The notes under the pieces are model-generated. The model worked only from the letters and a program-made list of their open reading frames with translations, was not told the DNA's origin and did not search any database. From positions 1 through 64,000 of the forward strand of contig JAEWAX010000041.1 in NCBI GenBank assembly GCA_023391425.1: DNA of 64,000 nt. The letters run 5' to 3'. Below are positions 19,098-28,428 of this stretch, one piece after another. Every line of letters starts with the position of its first letter. Position 1 is the stretch's first letter. The translations under genes were made by a program, and so were the position numbers. The stretch is from Bacillota bacterium. GTDB taxonomy: Bacteria; Bacillota; Clostridia; Acetivibrionales; DSM-1351.

Positions 19098-21797
19098 CTA
19101 TAAATTAGTTGACTTAAGAGGTGAGCTTTCCATGTCGTCTATTCTAACTTTACTAGCATTCAAGCTATTTTCTATAATTAGATTTGTTTCCTCTTGTTCC
19201 TTCTTAAATTTAGTTATCACTTGGATAACTGGCTCCAACTCTTCATAGAACAGTGCTATCATATCACCTGGCCGAGCATCCAGCATCGCCTTTTCCAGTG
19301 CTTCAGTTTCACTTAATATTATTTCAACATTTTCTCTTATAGCTCCAGAATCTAGTATACTTCTTTCAAGCAACTCTGCTACCTCTCTCTTCTTACGCCC
19401 CCTTAAATCAATATCTTCTTTAATATACATCTTCCCAAATGATTTTGCGCACAATTCCCCAACTTCCTTTATATTTGAATCCAATCTGTCTCCAGGCATT
19501 CCCAGAACACCTACTAAGCGCTTGGCTTTAATTCTTTGAATGAATTTTATAACTGCACAATAACCAGCTATATTGTGGCTGTAGTCTATCATCACCTTGA
19601 AATCACCCATATCAAAAATATTAAATCTGCCAGGGTTTAAAACTACATCAGGATGGAAGGAGCTTATACCTTTTTTTATTATTTCCATAGGTACATTCAA
19701 TCCGATTAATGCGGCTATGGCAGCTAGTGAGTTCTCAATATTACAATCCACAAGCCCTCCAAAGGTAATAGGAATATCTTCTAAACTAATAAGAGGTATC
19801 TTCTTAGTATCTTTTAACACCCATACAAAGTTATCCTTCACGAATACAGCAATATTATTAGGATTTTTACAGTGTTTCTTAAATAACGAACCTGTTATTA
19901 TGCGACTAAACATAATTACATTGCTTCTAACCCTATTTAGCATATACGGTGTCATACTGTCGTCGGCATTTAGAACAGCATATCCATTAGGCTTAATAGC
20001 TTCAATAACCAGAGCCTTGGTATCTGCAAGTTCCTCTATAGTGTTTATTCCATCAATACCAAGATGGTCATCACTGATGTTGACTAAAACGCCTACATCT
20101 GCAAGGTCATATCCAAGGCCCTTTCTCACTATTCCACCTCTAGCTGTCTCTAGAACTGCGGCTTCTACTTTTTTGTTTGACAAAACTATCTCTGCGCTTA
20201 CAGGCCCAGTGGTATCTCCTTTTTGAATGCATTTATCGCCGATGTATATTCCACTAGATGAGGTCATTCCCACGTTTAGTCCCATTAATGAAAGGGTATG
20301 CCTAATAAGCCTTGTTGTAGTAGTTTTACCATTTGTACCTGTGATTGCTACAATCGGGATGGTATAGTTGCTATCATCAGGATAAATATAATTCAGTATA
20401 TCTTCGGCAACATCTACTGGTTCTCCTTCACTTGGATGGAGGTGCATTCTAAGCCCAGGAGCAGCATTTACCTCTATTATTGCACCTGCACTTATATCTA
20501 TTGGACAGGAGATATCCTCTGCTGCGAAATCCACACCTGCAATATCTAATCCCATAGCCTCCGCTGCAGCTATTGCATAATTTGCATTTTTAGGGTGTAT
20601 CTCATCGGTACAGTTTTTTGCTGTACCACCTGTACTTATGTTTCCATTCTGCCTAAGGCTAACGCTTTGTCCTGGTTCTAAAATGCTTTCAACAGAAAGT
20701 CCTTGATCTTTAAGATAATTTATTGCAATGTCATCAAGTCTAATATGGGTTAATGGTTTAACATGATCTTCACCTCTTAGAGGATTCATGTTTTCCAACT
20801 TAACAAGTTCTGAGATTGTACTAATTCCATCTCCAGTAACTTTAGGGGGCTTTCTCTCAGCTACTGCGCATACTTTTCCTCCAACAACCAACACACGATA
20901 ATCTTTTCCCTTAATATATCTTTCCAAAATCACTTTTTTGGAGTACTTATTAGCCTCATAAAAAGCCTTGTTTATTTGATTTTCTGAGACTATATTTACT
21001 GTTACGCCTTTGCCTTGATTTGAATCTAAAGGTTTTATTACTAGTGGAAATCCAACCTTTTGTGCTGTTTCTAATGCTTCCTCTAGGTTTTGGACCACTA
21101 GTCCATACGGAACAGGTATATTATTATCCATCAGTATTTTTTTTGTAAGTTGCTTATCAGACACAATATCTACAGCAATGCAGCTTGTGCTGTCTGTAAG
21201 CGCTGCCTGTATTATTTTTGTATTCTTACCATAGCCCAGTTTCAAAATACTTTCTGCTCCGATTCTGCTGACAGGGATATTCCTTTTTTTAGCTGCTTGA
21301 TAAATGGCCTTTGTACTAGGCCCCATATCAGATTCTAGGGCTAATCTCTTTAAATCACAAATTATTTTATCAATGTCAATTGGGGAGCCTTGTGCAAAAG
21401 CCCGAACTATATCTATAGCTTTTCTTCCACATTCAACAGAAAAAACCTCATTAATATATTCATATATAATATAGTATTTTGACGAAGTGCCAATCTGTCT
21501 TGTTTTCCCGTATTTTACTGGGTAACCCAATCTATTCTGAAGCTCTATTATTAAATGCTCTGCTACATGTCCAATATAAGTGCCTTCAATTAGGCGTTCT
21601 CCAAAACCGCCGGCATATCCTAGACCGCAAGTATGTTCAGCTAGTTCTGGAAAGTGTTCAAGCAATTTCTTATTAAAACCAGGTATTTCACTAGTGGGAC
21701 CAGCTTCAAATATTCCTATATCTACTATCATACGAATTACAGGCTGATGGCTGTATATATTTTTACCTTTAAAGCAATAAATGCTTTGAATTTGCAC
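19098..21797 (-). CDS. cphA: Cyanophycin synthetase
   Basis: The 899-residue enzyme makes cyanophycin, a poly-aspartate backbone with arginine side chains, using ATP. It shows the N-terminal CphA domain, an ATP-grasp core (about residues 215-470, with VIKPLDSNQGKGVTV and IIEVNAAPGLRMHLHP) and a C-terminal Mur-ligase-like half with the P-loop AITGTNGKTTTTRL. Length and domain order match the family. The start is GTG with an AGGAGG site. It lies downstream of cyanophycinase in the same direction, so synthesis and breakdown are encoded together. Confidence 0.95.
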   Translation of the reverse strand: MQIQSIYCFKGKNIYSHQPVIRMIVDIGIFEAGPTSEIPGFNKKLLEHFPELAEHTCGLGYAGGFGERLIEGTYIGHVAEHLIIELQNRLGYPVKYGKTRQIGTSSKYYIIYEYINEVFSVECGRKAIDIVRAFAQGSPIDIDKIICDLKRLALESDMGPSTKAIYQAAKKRNIPVSRIGAESILKLGYGKNTKIIQAALTDSTSCIAVDIVSDKQLTKKILMDNNIPVPYGLVVQNLEEALETAQKVGFPLVIKPLDSNQGKGVTVNIVSENQINKAFYEANKYSKKVILERYIKGKDYRVLVVGGKVCAVAERKPPKVTGDGISTISELVKLENMNPLRGEDHVKPLTHIRLDDIAINYLKDQGLSVESILEPGQSVSLRQNGNISTGGTAKNCTDEIHPKNANYAIAAAEAMGLDIAGVDFAAEDISCPIDISAGAIIEVNAAPGLRMHLHPSEGEPVDVAEDILNYIYPDDSNYTIPIVAITGTNGKTTTTRLIRHTLSLMGLNVGMTSSSGIYIGDKCIQKGDTTGPVSAEIVLSNKKVEAAVLETARGGIVRKGLGYDLADVGVLVNISDDHLGIDGINTIEELADTKALVIEAIKPNGYAVLNADDSMTPYMLNRVRSNVIMFSRIITGSLFKKHCKNPNNIAVFVKDNFVWVLKDTKKIPLISLEDIPITFGGLVDCNIENSLAAIAALIGLNVPMEIIKKGISSFHPDVVLNPGRFNIFDMGDFKVMIDYSHNIAGYCAVIKFIQRIKAKRLVGVLGMPGDRLDSNIKEVGELCAKSFGKMYIKEDIDLRGRKKREVAELLERSILDSGAIRENVEIILSETEALEKAMLDARPGDMIALFYEELEPVIQVITKFKKEQEETNLIIENSLNASKVRIDDMESSPLKSTNL

Positions 21798-21838
21798 CTG
21801 AAAAAACCTCCTAAAATATAAGATTAACAGAGTTCACA

Positions 21839-21871
21839 GCTTCAGTGGAGCTTTTACTCCATCTGAAGCTT
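21839..21871. repeat. Dispersed intergenic repeat, module A
   Basis: AGCTTCAGTGGAG (21839-21851) pairs with CTCCATCTGAAGCT (21858-21871). The same ACTCCATCTGA hairpin recurs at 28324, 43031 and 58085. It lies just upstream of the cphA ribosome site. Confidence 0.8.
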
Positions 21872-21899
21872 AGACTCGGATAAGCGGAATTCTTAGATT

Positions 21900-21925
21900 C
21901 TGTGGGAGTTATTTTTCTCCCACAG
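21900..21925. terminator. Hairpin with CTGTGGGAG arms
   Basis: CTGTGGGAG (21900-21908) and CTCCCACAG (21917-21925) form a perfect 9 bp stem with a T-rich loop. It is part of the composite repeat between cphB and cphA. The preceding TTCTTAGATTCTG is repeated at 49695. It may reduce read-through from cphB to cphA. Confidence 0.5.
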
Positions 21926-21939
21926 GGTCTTACAAAACG

Positions 21940-22014
21940 CAATCCAGGGTCATCGCGCCGCTTATTCTGTCGATTATTCAATCGGGAATATTAGCGGCGG
22001 TAGACATCAGATAA
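21940..22014 (+). repeat. Dispersed intergenic repeat, module B, copy 2
   Basis: It has the order CAATCCAGGGT, GCGCCGCTTATT, a small inner hairpin (CGATTATTCAATCGG), ATTAGCGGCGGTAGACATC and AGATAA. It is a near copy of 18941-19005 in the opposite orientation, and similar to copies at 40856, 43074 and 58241. Confidence 0.85.
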
Positions 22015-22065
22015 ATACTTACTTTTTAATGATACCCTTCCTGTTGTTTTTCATTACCTATTTTA

Positions 22066-22872
22066 CTAAATGCTACTTACTGTTCTTTTGTTTAAATCAA
22101 ATCCAAAACCACAAGGCAAAACATGTATTGTAACATTTGATAATGCTATTATCTCTTCTGAATTAAGCTCTGATACATTGGATTTTTGAATTGTTGTACC
22201 ATCAATTACAGTTACACAATTAGTCCCGACTACCTCAAAGAAAGCATTTGAATGTACTTTAATTGCCGTATCTTCATCTATTCCTATACCCAATATCGAG
22301 GGATTCTGTGCAACGCCCACAAGCAGCCTGCCGAGTCTTCCCCTCTGCTCGAAATGCTGATCAATTATTACCTGTTCTAGAAGTCCTAGCCCTGGGGACA
22401 TTCCTAGTGTACATTTTCTCGCAGCACTATTACTATTTCCATCAACTATCATTGTGCTACTCATAGCTGATGCCCCTGCACTTGTCCCTATAATTGGTAT
22501 ACCTTTAGTATAAATGTCAAAAAGAGCTTTAAATGTTTTGGTTCCTCCCAATATACTTGTAATTCTTAGTTGATCCCCCCCTGTAAAAAAAATGCCTGCA
22601 GCACCTGATATTCTCTGTGCCACAGAGTCATTATTTGCATCATTTCTATTATCGATATTTAGAACATCTATAGTTTGTACGCCAAGGCGTTTAAATACCG
22701 CTCTGTATTCTTCCCCAACTTCTTGGGGCTTCTGTGTTGCAGTGGTTAAAACTATGATTTTTGCATCTGTACCTCCACACATACCAATTGCATGCTTGAG
22801 CACTGAACTCTGCCCCCATTTGTCTTCTGCTCCCCCGATTATCAATAGGTTGCCATTAATTAACTCACTCAT
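22066..22872 (-). CDS. cphB: Cyanophycinase
   Basis: The 268-residue serine-type exopeptidase (peptidase family S51) breaks cyanophycin into beta-Asp-Arg dipeptides. It shows IIGGAEDKWG at the start, FFTGGDQLRI, the nucleophile Ser in GTSAGASAMS and DQHFEQRGRLGRL, all typical of CphB. No signal peptide is present, so it is intracellular. A GGAGGA site precedes the ATG. It is upstream of cphA, separated by the composite repeat. Confidence 0.94.
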   Translation of the reverse strand: MSELINGNLLIIGGAEDKWGQSSVLKHAIGMCGGTDAKIIVLTTATQKPQEVGEEYRAVFKRLGVQTIDVLNIDNRNDANNDSVAQRISGAAGIFFTGGDQLRITSILGGTKTFKALFDIYTKGIPIIGTSAGASAMSSTMIVDGNSNSAARKCTLGMSPGLGLLEQVIIDQHFEQRGRLGRLLVGVAQNPSILGIGIDEDTAIKVHSNAFFEVVGTNCVTVIDGTTIQKSNVSELNSEEIIALSNVTIHVLPCGFGFDLNKRTVSSI

Positions 22873-22948
22873 TATTTTCCTCCAGCCTATCTAGAGACTA
22901 TAATCGACTAAATAAAGCAGCATATACATTTTAGCTGTATTTTTAGTT

Positions 22949-23209
22949 CTATCGATGGAATACTAACGGTAAAATCTTAGTGCTAAAAGCCAATCCCACT
23001 CCCATAAAAACAATTGATGATACAACTAGATAAACGCCAATCCTGCTTTTGTTATTTTTAGTAGCAAGAATACCACAAACCACGCCTAGCATTCCAAATA
23101 CAAATGGATATATAAATAGTGATAATATAGCAGATACCCAACCAGACAACAGTAGCATTCCCTTTTTAAAACTTACATTTTGATTAGAAATTTCTTGAAC
23201 GTTATTCAT
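22949..23209 (-). CDS. Small membrane protein, DUF4190-like
   Basis: The 86-residue product has two or three hydrophobic segments (about residues 20-45 and 55-80) with a short charged loop NNKSRIG between them, the pattern of DUF4190-type small membrane proteins. Start 23209 (MNNVQE) is preferred because the in-frame ATG four codons earlier is part of the GGAGGG site. Function unknown. Confidence 0.65.
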   Translation of the reverse strand: MNNVQEISNQNVSFKKGMLLLSGWVSAILSLFIYPFVFGMLGVVCGILATKNNKSRIGVYLVVSSIVFMGVGLAFSTKILPLVFHR

Positions 23210-23501
23210 AGCACCCTCCATTCATGTATGTTTTTAACTTTCCATTGCGTATTATTTACAGATTATGATTTTAATATTCACTTTGCAGAGTATTTACATG
23301 CTTGTGGATTTGCAACTATAAAAATTGAAACTTGCATTTTTAATAATATTAAAAAAAATTGAATTTTACAGTTATGTTATTATTCTACTTTCTTATTTCA
23401 TGTTTCCTCTGTAGCTAAAAGCAACAAATCCTTGTCATTAAATAAAGGTTGTGAGAAGATAAGGTATAGCATTTCAGATTTTATTAGGAGACTAAACACT
23501 A

Positions 23502-24392
23502 ATGGAGATTAAAAAAAGTAAACTTTTTGCACTAATTGCCATACTATTCTCAGTTATATTTTGGGGTTATTCCTTTGTTAGCACCAAAATAATACTTGAA
23601 GAGCTTCCACCCATAACAATAGCGTTTTTACGACAGGTAATAGCATCTGTTGTTCTGATTATATTTCTTTATATAAAGAAACTTTTTATTAAAATGCCAA
23701 TAAAGGATATTCTTCTTTTAGCTACTTCTTCGTTGTTTGGTATAGTTTTTTATTTTTTGTTTGAAAATACGGGTTTAAAATATACTACTGCCTCAAACGC
23801 ATCTATTATCGTTGCCGCAGTACCAATCTTTACTCTTATTTCAGAATATCTTTTCTATAAGTTTAAAGTAACTAAGAGAGTAGTTAGTTGTGTCATTATT
23901 TCTATTATCGGTGTTGTTTTAGTGATTTTTGAGCAGGGTTCTTTAGATTTTTCGTCTGGTTCTATAAAAGGAAACATATTAATGATTGGCGCTATGATTT
24001 CTTGGGTTATATATACTATTATTTGCAAAAGTTTTGCTGAAAAATATAAAGGGATAGTAATCACTGCATATCAAATGATTGCAGCCTCTATCCTCTTCAT
24101 ACCATTCACAATACCTGAAATATCCCAATGGCATAGCATATCAACCTATTCTCTATTTAATCTGCTATATCTGGCACTCTTTTGCTCAGCATTGGCATAT
24201 TACTTGTACAATTTTTCTGTTAAAGGCCTTGGAGCAACTGTTTCATCCATGTTTTTAAATCTAATTCCTGTCGTTTCAATTATTGGTGGGGTACTTGTTC
24301 TTGGTGAAAGAATCTCATTGTTTCAGATTGGTGGAATGCTATTAATCATGATTAGTCTGTTTTTTGTGGGAAACAAAGAGCATTCCAACTGA
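23502..24392 (+). CDS. EamA/DMT superfamily transporter
   Basis: The 296-residue protein has ten hydrophobic helices in two EamA repeats (about residues 10-140 and 155-290). It contains the conserved FWGYSFVSTKI at the first helix and ALFCSALAYYLYNFSVKGLGA in the second half. Proteins of this type export amino acids, nucleosides or other metabolites; the substrate cannot be read. A TTAGGAGA site precedes the ATG. It is one of the few plus-strand genes and is convergent with the next gene. Confidence 0.88.
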   Translation: MEIKKSKLFALIAILFSVIFWGYSFVSTKIILEELPPITIAFLRQVIASVVLIIFLYIKKLFIKMPIKDILLLATSSLFGIVFYFLFENTGLKYTTASNASIIVAAVPIFTLISEYLFYKFKVTKRVVSCVIISIIGVVLVIFEQGSLDFSSGSIKGNILMIGAMISWVIYTIICKSFAEKYKGIVITAYQMIAASILFIPFTIPEISQWHSISTYSLFNLLYLALFCSALAYYLYNFSVKGLGATVSSMFLNLIPVVSIIGGVLVLGERISLFQIGGMLLIMISLFFVGNKEHSN

Positions 24393-24401
24393 AGCTAGTA
24401 A

Positions 24402-24427
24402 ATTCAGCAAGTCAAATTTTGCTGGAT
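24402..24427. terminator. Weak two-way hairpin between convergent genes
   Basis: ATTCAGCAA (24402-24410) pairs with TTGCTGGAT (24419-24427) in the 62-base gap between the convergent DMT and binding-protein genes. There are no long T runs, so strength is doubtful. Confidence 0.4.
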
Positions 24428-24454
24428 TACTACAAAATGTTCTATAATTATGCT

Positions 24455-25840
24455 CTACTCACCTAGATATATGTTAATTTTATTTTGTATCTGCTTTGCG
24501 GCCTCTTCGGCTGTCTTCTTACCAGAAAAGAATTCTTTAGCACCCTCAGATACAATTTTTTCAGCTTTATTGTCCACATAAGCAGCTGTTTTAATTTCAC
24601 TTATCATTTTATTAATCCTATCGACATCGGATAGTGTCAGTGCTTTTACATTTCTTCCTTCATAGAAATTATTATTATCACCTATAAACCTATTAGCATC
24701 TTCTTGGAGTGCAAATGAGTTAACAGGGAAACCTTGCATATCAGCTCTGTTTTGTACCTCGTCGGAAAGGAGTAATTTAATAAATTCCCACGCCTCAACC
24801 TTCAACCCTGATTTTCGATTGATTGCAAATGACCTATACGGTATAAAACTCTTAGGATTTCTTTTTCCATTGTATAAAGGCATATTCAGATACTCTACTT
24901 CTCCATTAAATAATGCTTGGTCATATACAAAACTGGCATATCCCATAAAATCCACTGGTATGAATCCAATCGTTCCTGGATCAGTCTTTTTATGTAATTT
25001 GGTAATATCCATTGTTGGACTGCATACAGTCTCTGTTGGAAAATCCTTTGCAAAATTTAAGAGCTCTATAAACTCTATACAATCAAAATTAGATGTATGG
25101 TTGTCATAATTTATAAAATTTCTATTATCATATATATAGTTGAATATTTCTTTTGCTGACATTTTGGGAAGGGCATATTGATCTAGCTTACCATCCCCAT
25201 TTATATCTTTTTTAATTTTTTGTGCTATATCAAAAAAATCCTCCCAGGTCCATTTGGTGCTATCAATGTTGATGCCTTCCTTAATCATTATGTTTTTGTT
25301 AATTCCAAAAAGATTAGTAATATAAAAGTTTATTGGCATTATGTATAAATTCCCGTTATATTTGCAGGAATTTAGCAAACTTTGCTGATATTTGCTGATA
25401 TCAAAGTTTTTATCATTTTTAATCAATTCACTCATGTTAACCAGTACATTTTTATCAGCAATTTTTTTATATGGTAAGGTAAGTGTATCAATGATATCCG
25501 GGCCATTTCCTGCCATTAAACCTGTATTGATGGCTTTCATATAGCTTTCCTGTGCCTGTCTAGACCTATTACTTTCCTCTTCAACCGTACTTGAACTAAG
25601 CTTCTCACTTGAAAAAGCCCCCTCATAATCCTTTGCTTCTATTTTAATGTCAGGGTGCGCCGCTTCAAATTTAGTGATAGTGTTTTCCAAAAGTCTATCA
25701 GAATACAACAGTGCTATAGATAGTGTTTTTTTATTCTTGAGATTCTTTGAATCTTTTATAGCTTCCTCACTACTGCTGCAGGCACATATACCTAAAAGAA
25801 TCAATAAAACCGTTACCAAACCAATTATTCGTTTTAACAT
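24455..25840 (-). CDS. Extracellular solute-binding lipoprotein (ABC type)
   Basis: The 461-residue protein begins with a lipoprotein signal peptide whose lipobox falls at LGIC-AC (Cys 19 or 21). It then has the family 1 binding fold (KTLSIALLYSDRLLENTITKF and GNGPDIIDTLTLPYKK). No permease genes sit beside it, so it is an orphan binding protein. It may feed a distant transporter or act as a sensor partner of the two-component system upstream (26206-28291). Confidence 0.82.
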   Translation of the reverse strand: MLKRIIGLVTVLLILLGICACSSSEEAIKDSKNLKNKKTLSIALLYSDRLLENTITKFEAAHPDIKIEAKDYEGAFSSEKLSSSTVEEESNRSRQAQESYMKAINTGLMAGNGPDIIDTLTLPYKKIADKNVLVNMSELIKNDKNFDISKYQQSLLNSCKYNGNLYIMPINFYITNLFGINKNIMIKEGINIDSTKWTWEDFFDIAQKIKKDINGDGKLDQYALPKMSAKEIFNYIYDNRNFINYDNHTSNFDCIEFIELLNFAKDFPTETVCSPTMDITKLHKKTDPGTIGFIPVDFMGYASFVYDQALFNGEVEYLNMPLYNGKRNPKSFIPYRSFAINRKSGLKVEAWEFIKLLLSDEVQNRADMQGFPVNSFALQEDANRFIGDNNNFYEGRNVKALTLSDVDRINKMISEIKTAAYVDNKAEKIVSEGAKEFFSGKKTAEEAAKQIQNKINIYLGE

Positions 25841-25846
25841 AGTTTT

Positions 25847-26041
25847 TCACTCCCTCATTATTAAAAGCTCTAATTTATTATGACATTTTTCCTCACCAAG
25901 GAAACTAGCAATTCTTATACATTTTATACATATAAAAAGCCATAGAATAGCAAGAGAAGCGGTATTAAAGAAAAAGTTCATCTCAAAGTAAACTTTCATA
26001 TTTATTAATACAATCGTTGCTATTAGCCTTGAGGAAAACAT
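25847..26041 (-). CDS. Doubtful small hydrophobic ORF
   Basis: A 64-codon frame with one or two hydrophobic segments ends just before the binding-protein gene and includes that gene's ribosome site in its last codons. No good ribosome site precedes its own start. It could be a leader peptide, the remnant of a membrane protein or chance. Confidence 0.25.
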   Translation of the reverse strand: MFSSRLIATIVLINMKVYFEMNFFFNTASLAILWLFICIKCIRIASFLGEEKCHNKLELLIMRE

Positions 26042-26205
26042 TGACTTCTCTTGTCCATCACGAATAGACCTGTATTTTGTCTCAGAACTTGCTTGTTCTT
26101 CATTTACAGGTTACTAAACTTGTTTGGTTTTTATATGTGATTATTATGTGCTTTATGTGGAGTTTGTCCTCTCTTAAGGAACTGGAGATAGGGTAAAGCT
26201 AATTT

Positions 26206-27636
26206 CTAAACTTCAGCTTTTCCTAGTATAAAGGTGAATTTTACACCAATTTCTGTATTTTCAATTCTATATTGTGCATTATGTTGCTCCAAAATCTTTT
26301 CAACGATGTATAGTCCCAGTCCGCTTCCACCAGTCTGGCGGTTTCTTGATTGTTCCACTCTGTAAAAGGGTTCAAATAAGCGTGGCAATTGGTCCTCCGG
26401 AATATGTGCATTAGTATTGAGGATGCTAAATGTTACTTTGTCCTCAGTATCATGAGCCTCAATATTGACTGTTCCACCAGGCTGAGAATAGTATACCGCA
26501 TTGGACAAAAGATTATCAATTGCCTTCTGTATCAACTGTTTGTCTGCATTAATTGTAATATTTTCATCTAGGTCTACATGAAATCCCAAGTTCTTCCGTT
26601 CTAATAATTCTTCATAACAAGATATTTGTGTATATATTAACTTGGTAAAATCGAAATCCTGATTCTGTAATGTAAATTTAGATGAATCCATTCGTGAAAC
26701 AGCTAGAATTTCTTGAACAATTCCCTCCATAGATTCAGCTACCATCAAGGACCGAGCTAAATACTTATCACGTTCCCGATAAATGCCTATATTGTGAAGC
26801 ATTCCCTCTAATTGTCCTTTAATAACTGTTATTGGAGTTTTTAGTTCATGTGAAGCTGCTGAAAAGAAATTTAATCGATTATGTTCTAATTCTCTTTCTC
26901 TATCAATATCCTCTCTTAATGTGGCATTAGCCTCCTCAAGCTCGGCTAGAGTCATAGATAGTTTTGAAGACATTTCATTCAAGCTTTCTGATAATACTCC
27001 TATTTCATCAGACCTTCCTGCTTTACAATGCCAATCGAATTCAAGATTGGACATTTTTGCTGAAATTTTACTAATCTCTATAATGGGTTGAGTTACATAT
27101 CGCGAATAAATAAATGCACCAATAAAAGAAATCAGCAGGATTACGATAATCAGCCAAGGTAAAATACTATTCAATGCTTTTATTACTCCATTTACAGTCG
27201 TTCCATTTTCTAATATTTGCAATGAGTAAACGTGGCCTTCTTTAGAAATAAAAGAGAGTGAATAAATTTCCTTTGGATCTCTTTTTTGAAAATCCTCTGT
27301 CGTAATTATTGAAGTTACTATATTAACCTTTTTACCACTTTCAGCAAACGCTATTGAACTATTTTTTACTTGATCATTGTCTTTTACCACTACTTTAACT
27401 GAATTCTCAAGCATAAATTCATTAACCACACTTTTAAAATCTTTATAATCCATAGAGTTAAGTTTCTCAGCTAATCCGTTTGTTTCTTGTATAATCTGAG
27501 AGTTTACAACGTTTGAATAAGTTTTAGGCATAAATTCAGCTATAAATCCATAGGTAAGTGCACAGGATAAAAAAAGCAATAAACTGGTAATGAGAAATAT
27601 CTTTATTGTAAGACTTCTATGTATTTTCTTTATCAA
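26206..27636 (-). CDS. Sensor histidine kinase
   Basis: A membrane kinase of about 476 residues. A first helix near residues 10-35 and a second after an extracellular sensor region of about 130 residues are followed by HAMP, HisKA (phospho-accepting His in SAASHELKTP) and HATPase (N-box NNAVYYSQPGG, G-box GGSGLGLYIV). I place the start at a TTG at 27636, behind a GAGGGGTGGG site. The frame also runs to a TTG at 27666, which lies inside the regulator gene. It overlaps the regulator by about 20 bases, so the pair is coupled. The signal is unknown. Confidence 0.88.
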   Translation of the reverse strand: MIKKIHRSLTIKIFLITSLLLFLSCALTYGFIAEFMPKTYSNVVNSQIIQETNGLAEKLNSMDYKDFKSVVNEFMLENSVKVVVKDNDQVKNSSIAFAESGKKVNIVTSIITTEDFQKRDPKEIYSLSFISKEGHVYSLQILENGTTVNGVIKALNSILPWLIIVILLISFIGAFIYSRYVTQPIIEISKISAKMSNLEFDWHCKAGRSDEIGVLSESLNEMSSKLSMTLAELEEANATLREDIDRERELEHNRLNFFSAASHELKTPITVIKGQLEGMLHNIGIYRERDKYLARSLMVAESMEGIVQEILAVSRMDSSKFTLQNQDFDFTKLIYTQISCYEELLERKNLGFHVDLDENITINADKQLIQKAIDNLLSNAVYYSQPGGTVNIEAHDTEDKVTFSILNTNAHIPEDQLPRLFEPFYRVEQSRNRQTGGSGLGLYIVEKILEQHNAQYRIENTEIGVKFTFILGKAEV

Positions 27637-28291
27637 TACGATATCCCACCCCTCTGATAGTTTCAATATAATCTACACCTAATTTTTTACGAAGATTTTT
27701 AACATGAGTGTCAACCACACGCTCATCCCCATAAAAATCGTATTGCCATAGCCTATCTAAAAACATCTGACGAGTTATCACTTTCCCCTGATGGGTTAAA
27801 AGCTCCCGCAGAACTTCAAACTCTCTCTGTGTCAACTCAATTAGATTTCCATCAACAAAGCTGTGATAGCCATCCAAATCCAATGCTATTTTCCCATATG
27901 TAATTTTATGACTATCTATATCAGATGCTCTTCGTAATACTGCTGAAATTTTTCGCAATAGAATCTGCATAGAAAATGGCTTAGTGATGTAATCATCGAT
28001 TCTTAAATCAAAGCCCTTAATTTGATCTTCCTCACTGTCTAGTGCAGTCAACATCACAATTGACACATTTGATTCTCTTCGTATCAGTTCGCATACACCA
28101 AAACCATCTATTTTAGGCAACATAATATCTAATAGCACCAAATCAAATACCCTACTTTGAAATAGTGATAGTGCTTCCACTCCATCACTTGCCAATGTAA
28201 CATTATAGCCTGCCTCTTCCAAAAAGTTTTGAAGCAATTCTTGAATATCTAAGTCATCTTCAACAGCTAGAATATGTTTCAATGAAATCAC
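27617..28291 (-). CDS. OmpR/PhoB-family response regulator
   Basis: The 224-residue regulator has a receiver domain with D55 as phospho-acceptor (LVLLDIMLPKIDGFGV), K in ITKPFSMQIL, and a C-terminal winged helix (LTQREFEVLRELLTHQGKV, then RVVDTHVKNLRKKLG). It works with the kinase that follows. Targets are unknown; the neighbouring orphan binding lipoprotein is a candidate. Confidence 0.93.
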   Translation of the reverse strand: MISLKHILAVEDDLDIQELLQNFLEEAGYNVTLASDGVEALSLFQSRVFDLVLLDIMLPKIDGFGVCELIRRESNVSIVMLTALDSEEDQIKGFDLRIDDYITKPFSMQILLRKISAVLRRASDIDSHKITYGKIALDLDGYHSFVDGNLIELTQREFEVLRELLTHQGKVITRQMFLDRLWQYDFYGDERVVDTHVKNLRKKLGVDYIETIRGVGYRIDKENT

Positions 28292-28323
28292 CTTTACTTT
28301 ATTTTACTAGTTTGAATAAATAA

Positions 28324-28371
28324 ATTTCTAAGCATTAGGTGAAGTTCTGACTCCATCTGATGCTTAGAAAT
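28324..28371 (-). terminator. Module A repeat acting as terminator after the MFS gene
   Basis: ATTTCTAAGCATTAGGTGAA pairs with TCCATCTGATGCTTAGAAAT, a stem of about 19 bp with a few G-U pairs. On the minus strand TTTATTTATT follows. It is a copy of the A module of the dispersed repeat family, here placed as a terminator after the MFS gene. Confidence 0.65.
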
Positions 28372-28428
28372 CTGATAAACCTAATATATCATATTAATTT
28401 GTGTTTCGTGTGTAGTTGAACTTTTTAA

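Noticed and set aside
19597..20226. 209-codon plus-strand frame inside cphA
   Set aside because: Antisense to a complete, well-conserved cphA, with no ribosome site or recognisable protein features.
27617..27666. Frameshift or fusion between response regulator and kinase
   Set aside because: Both frames are complete. The overlap is explained by a TTG start of the kinase inside the end of the regulator gene.
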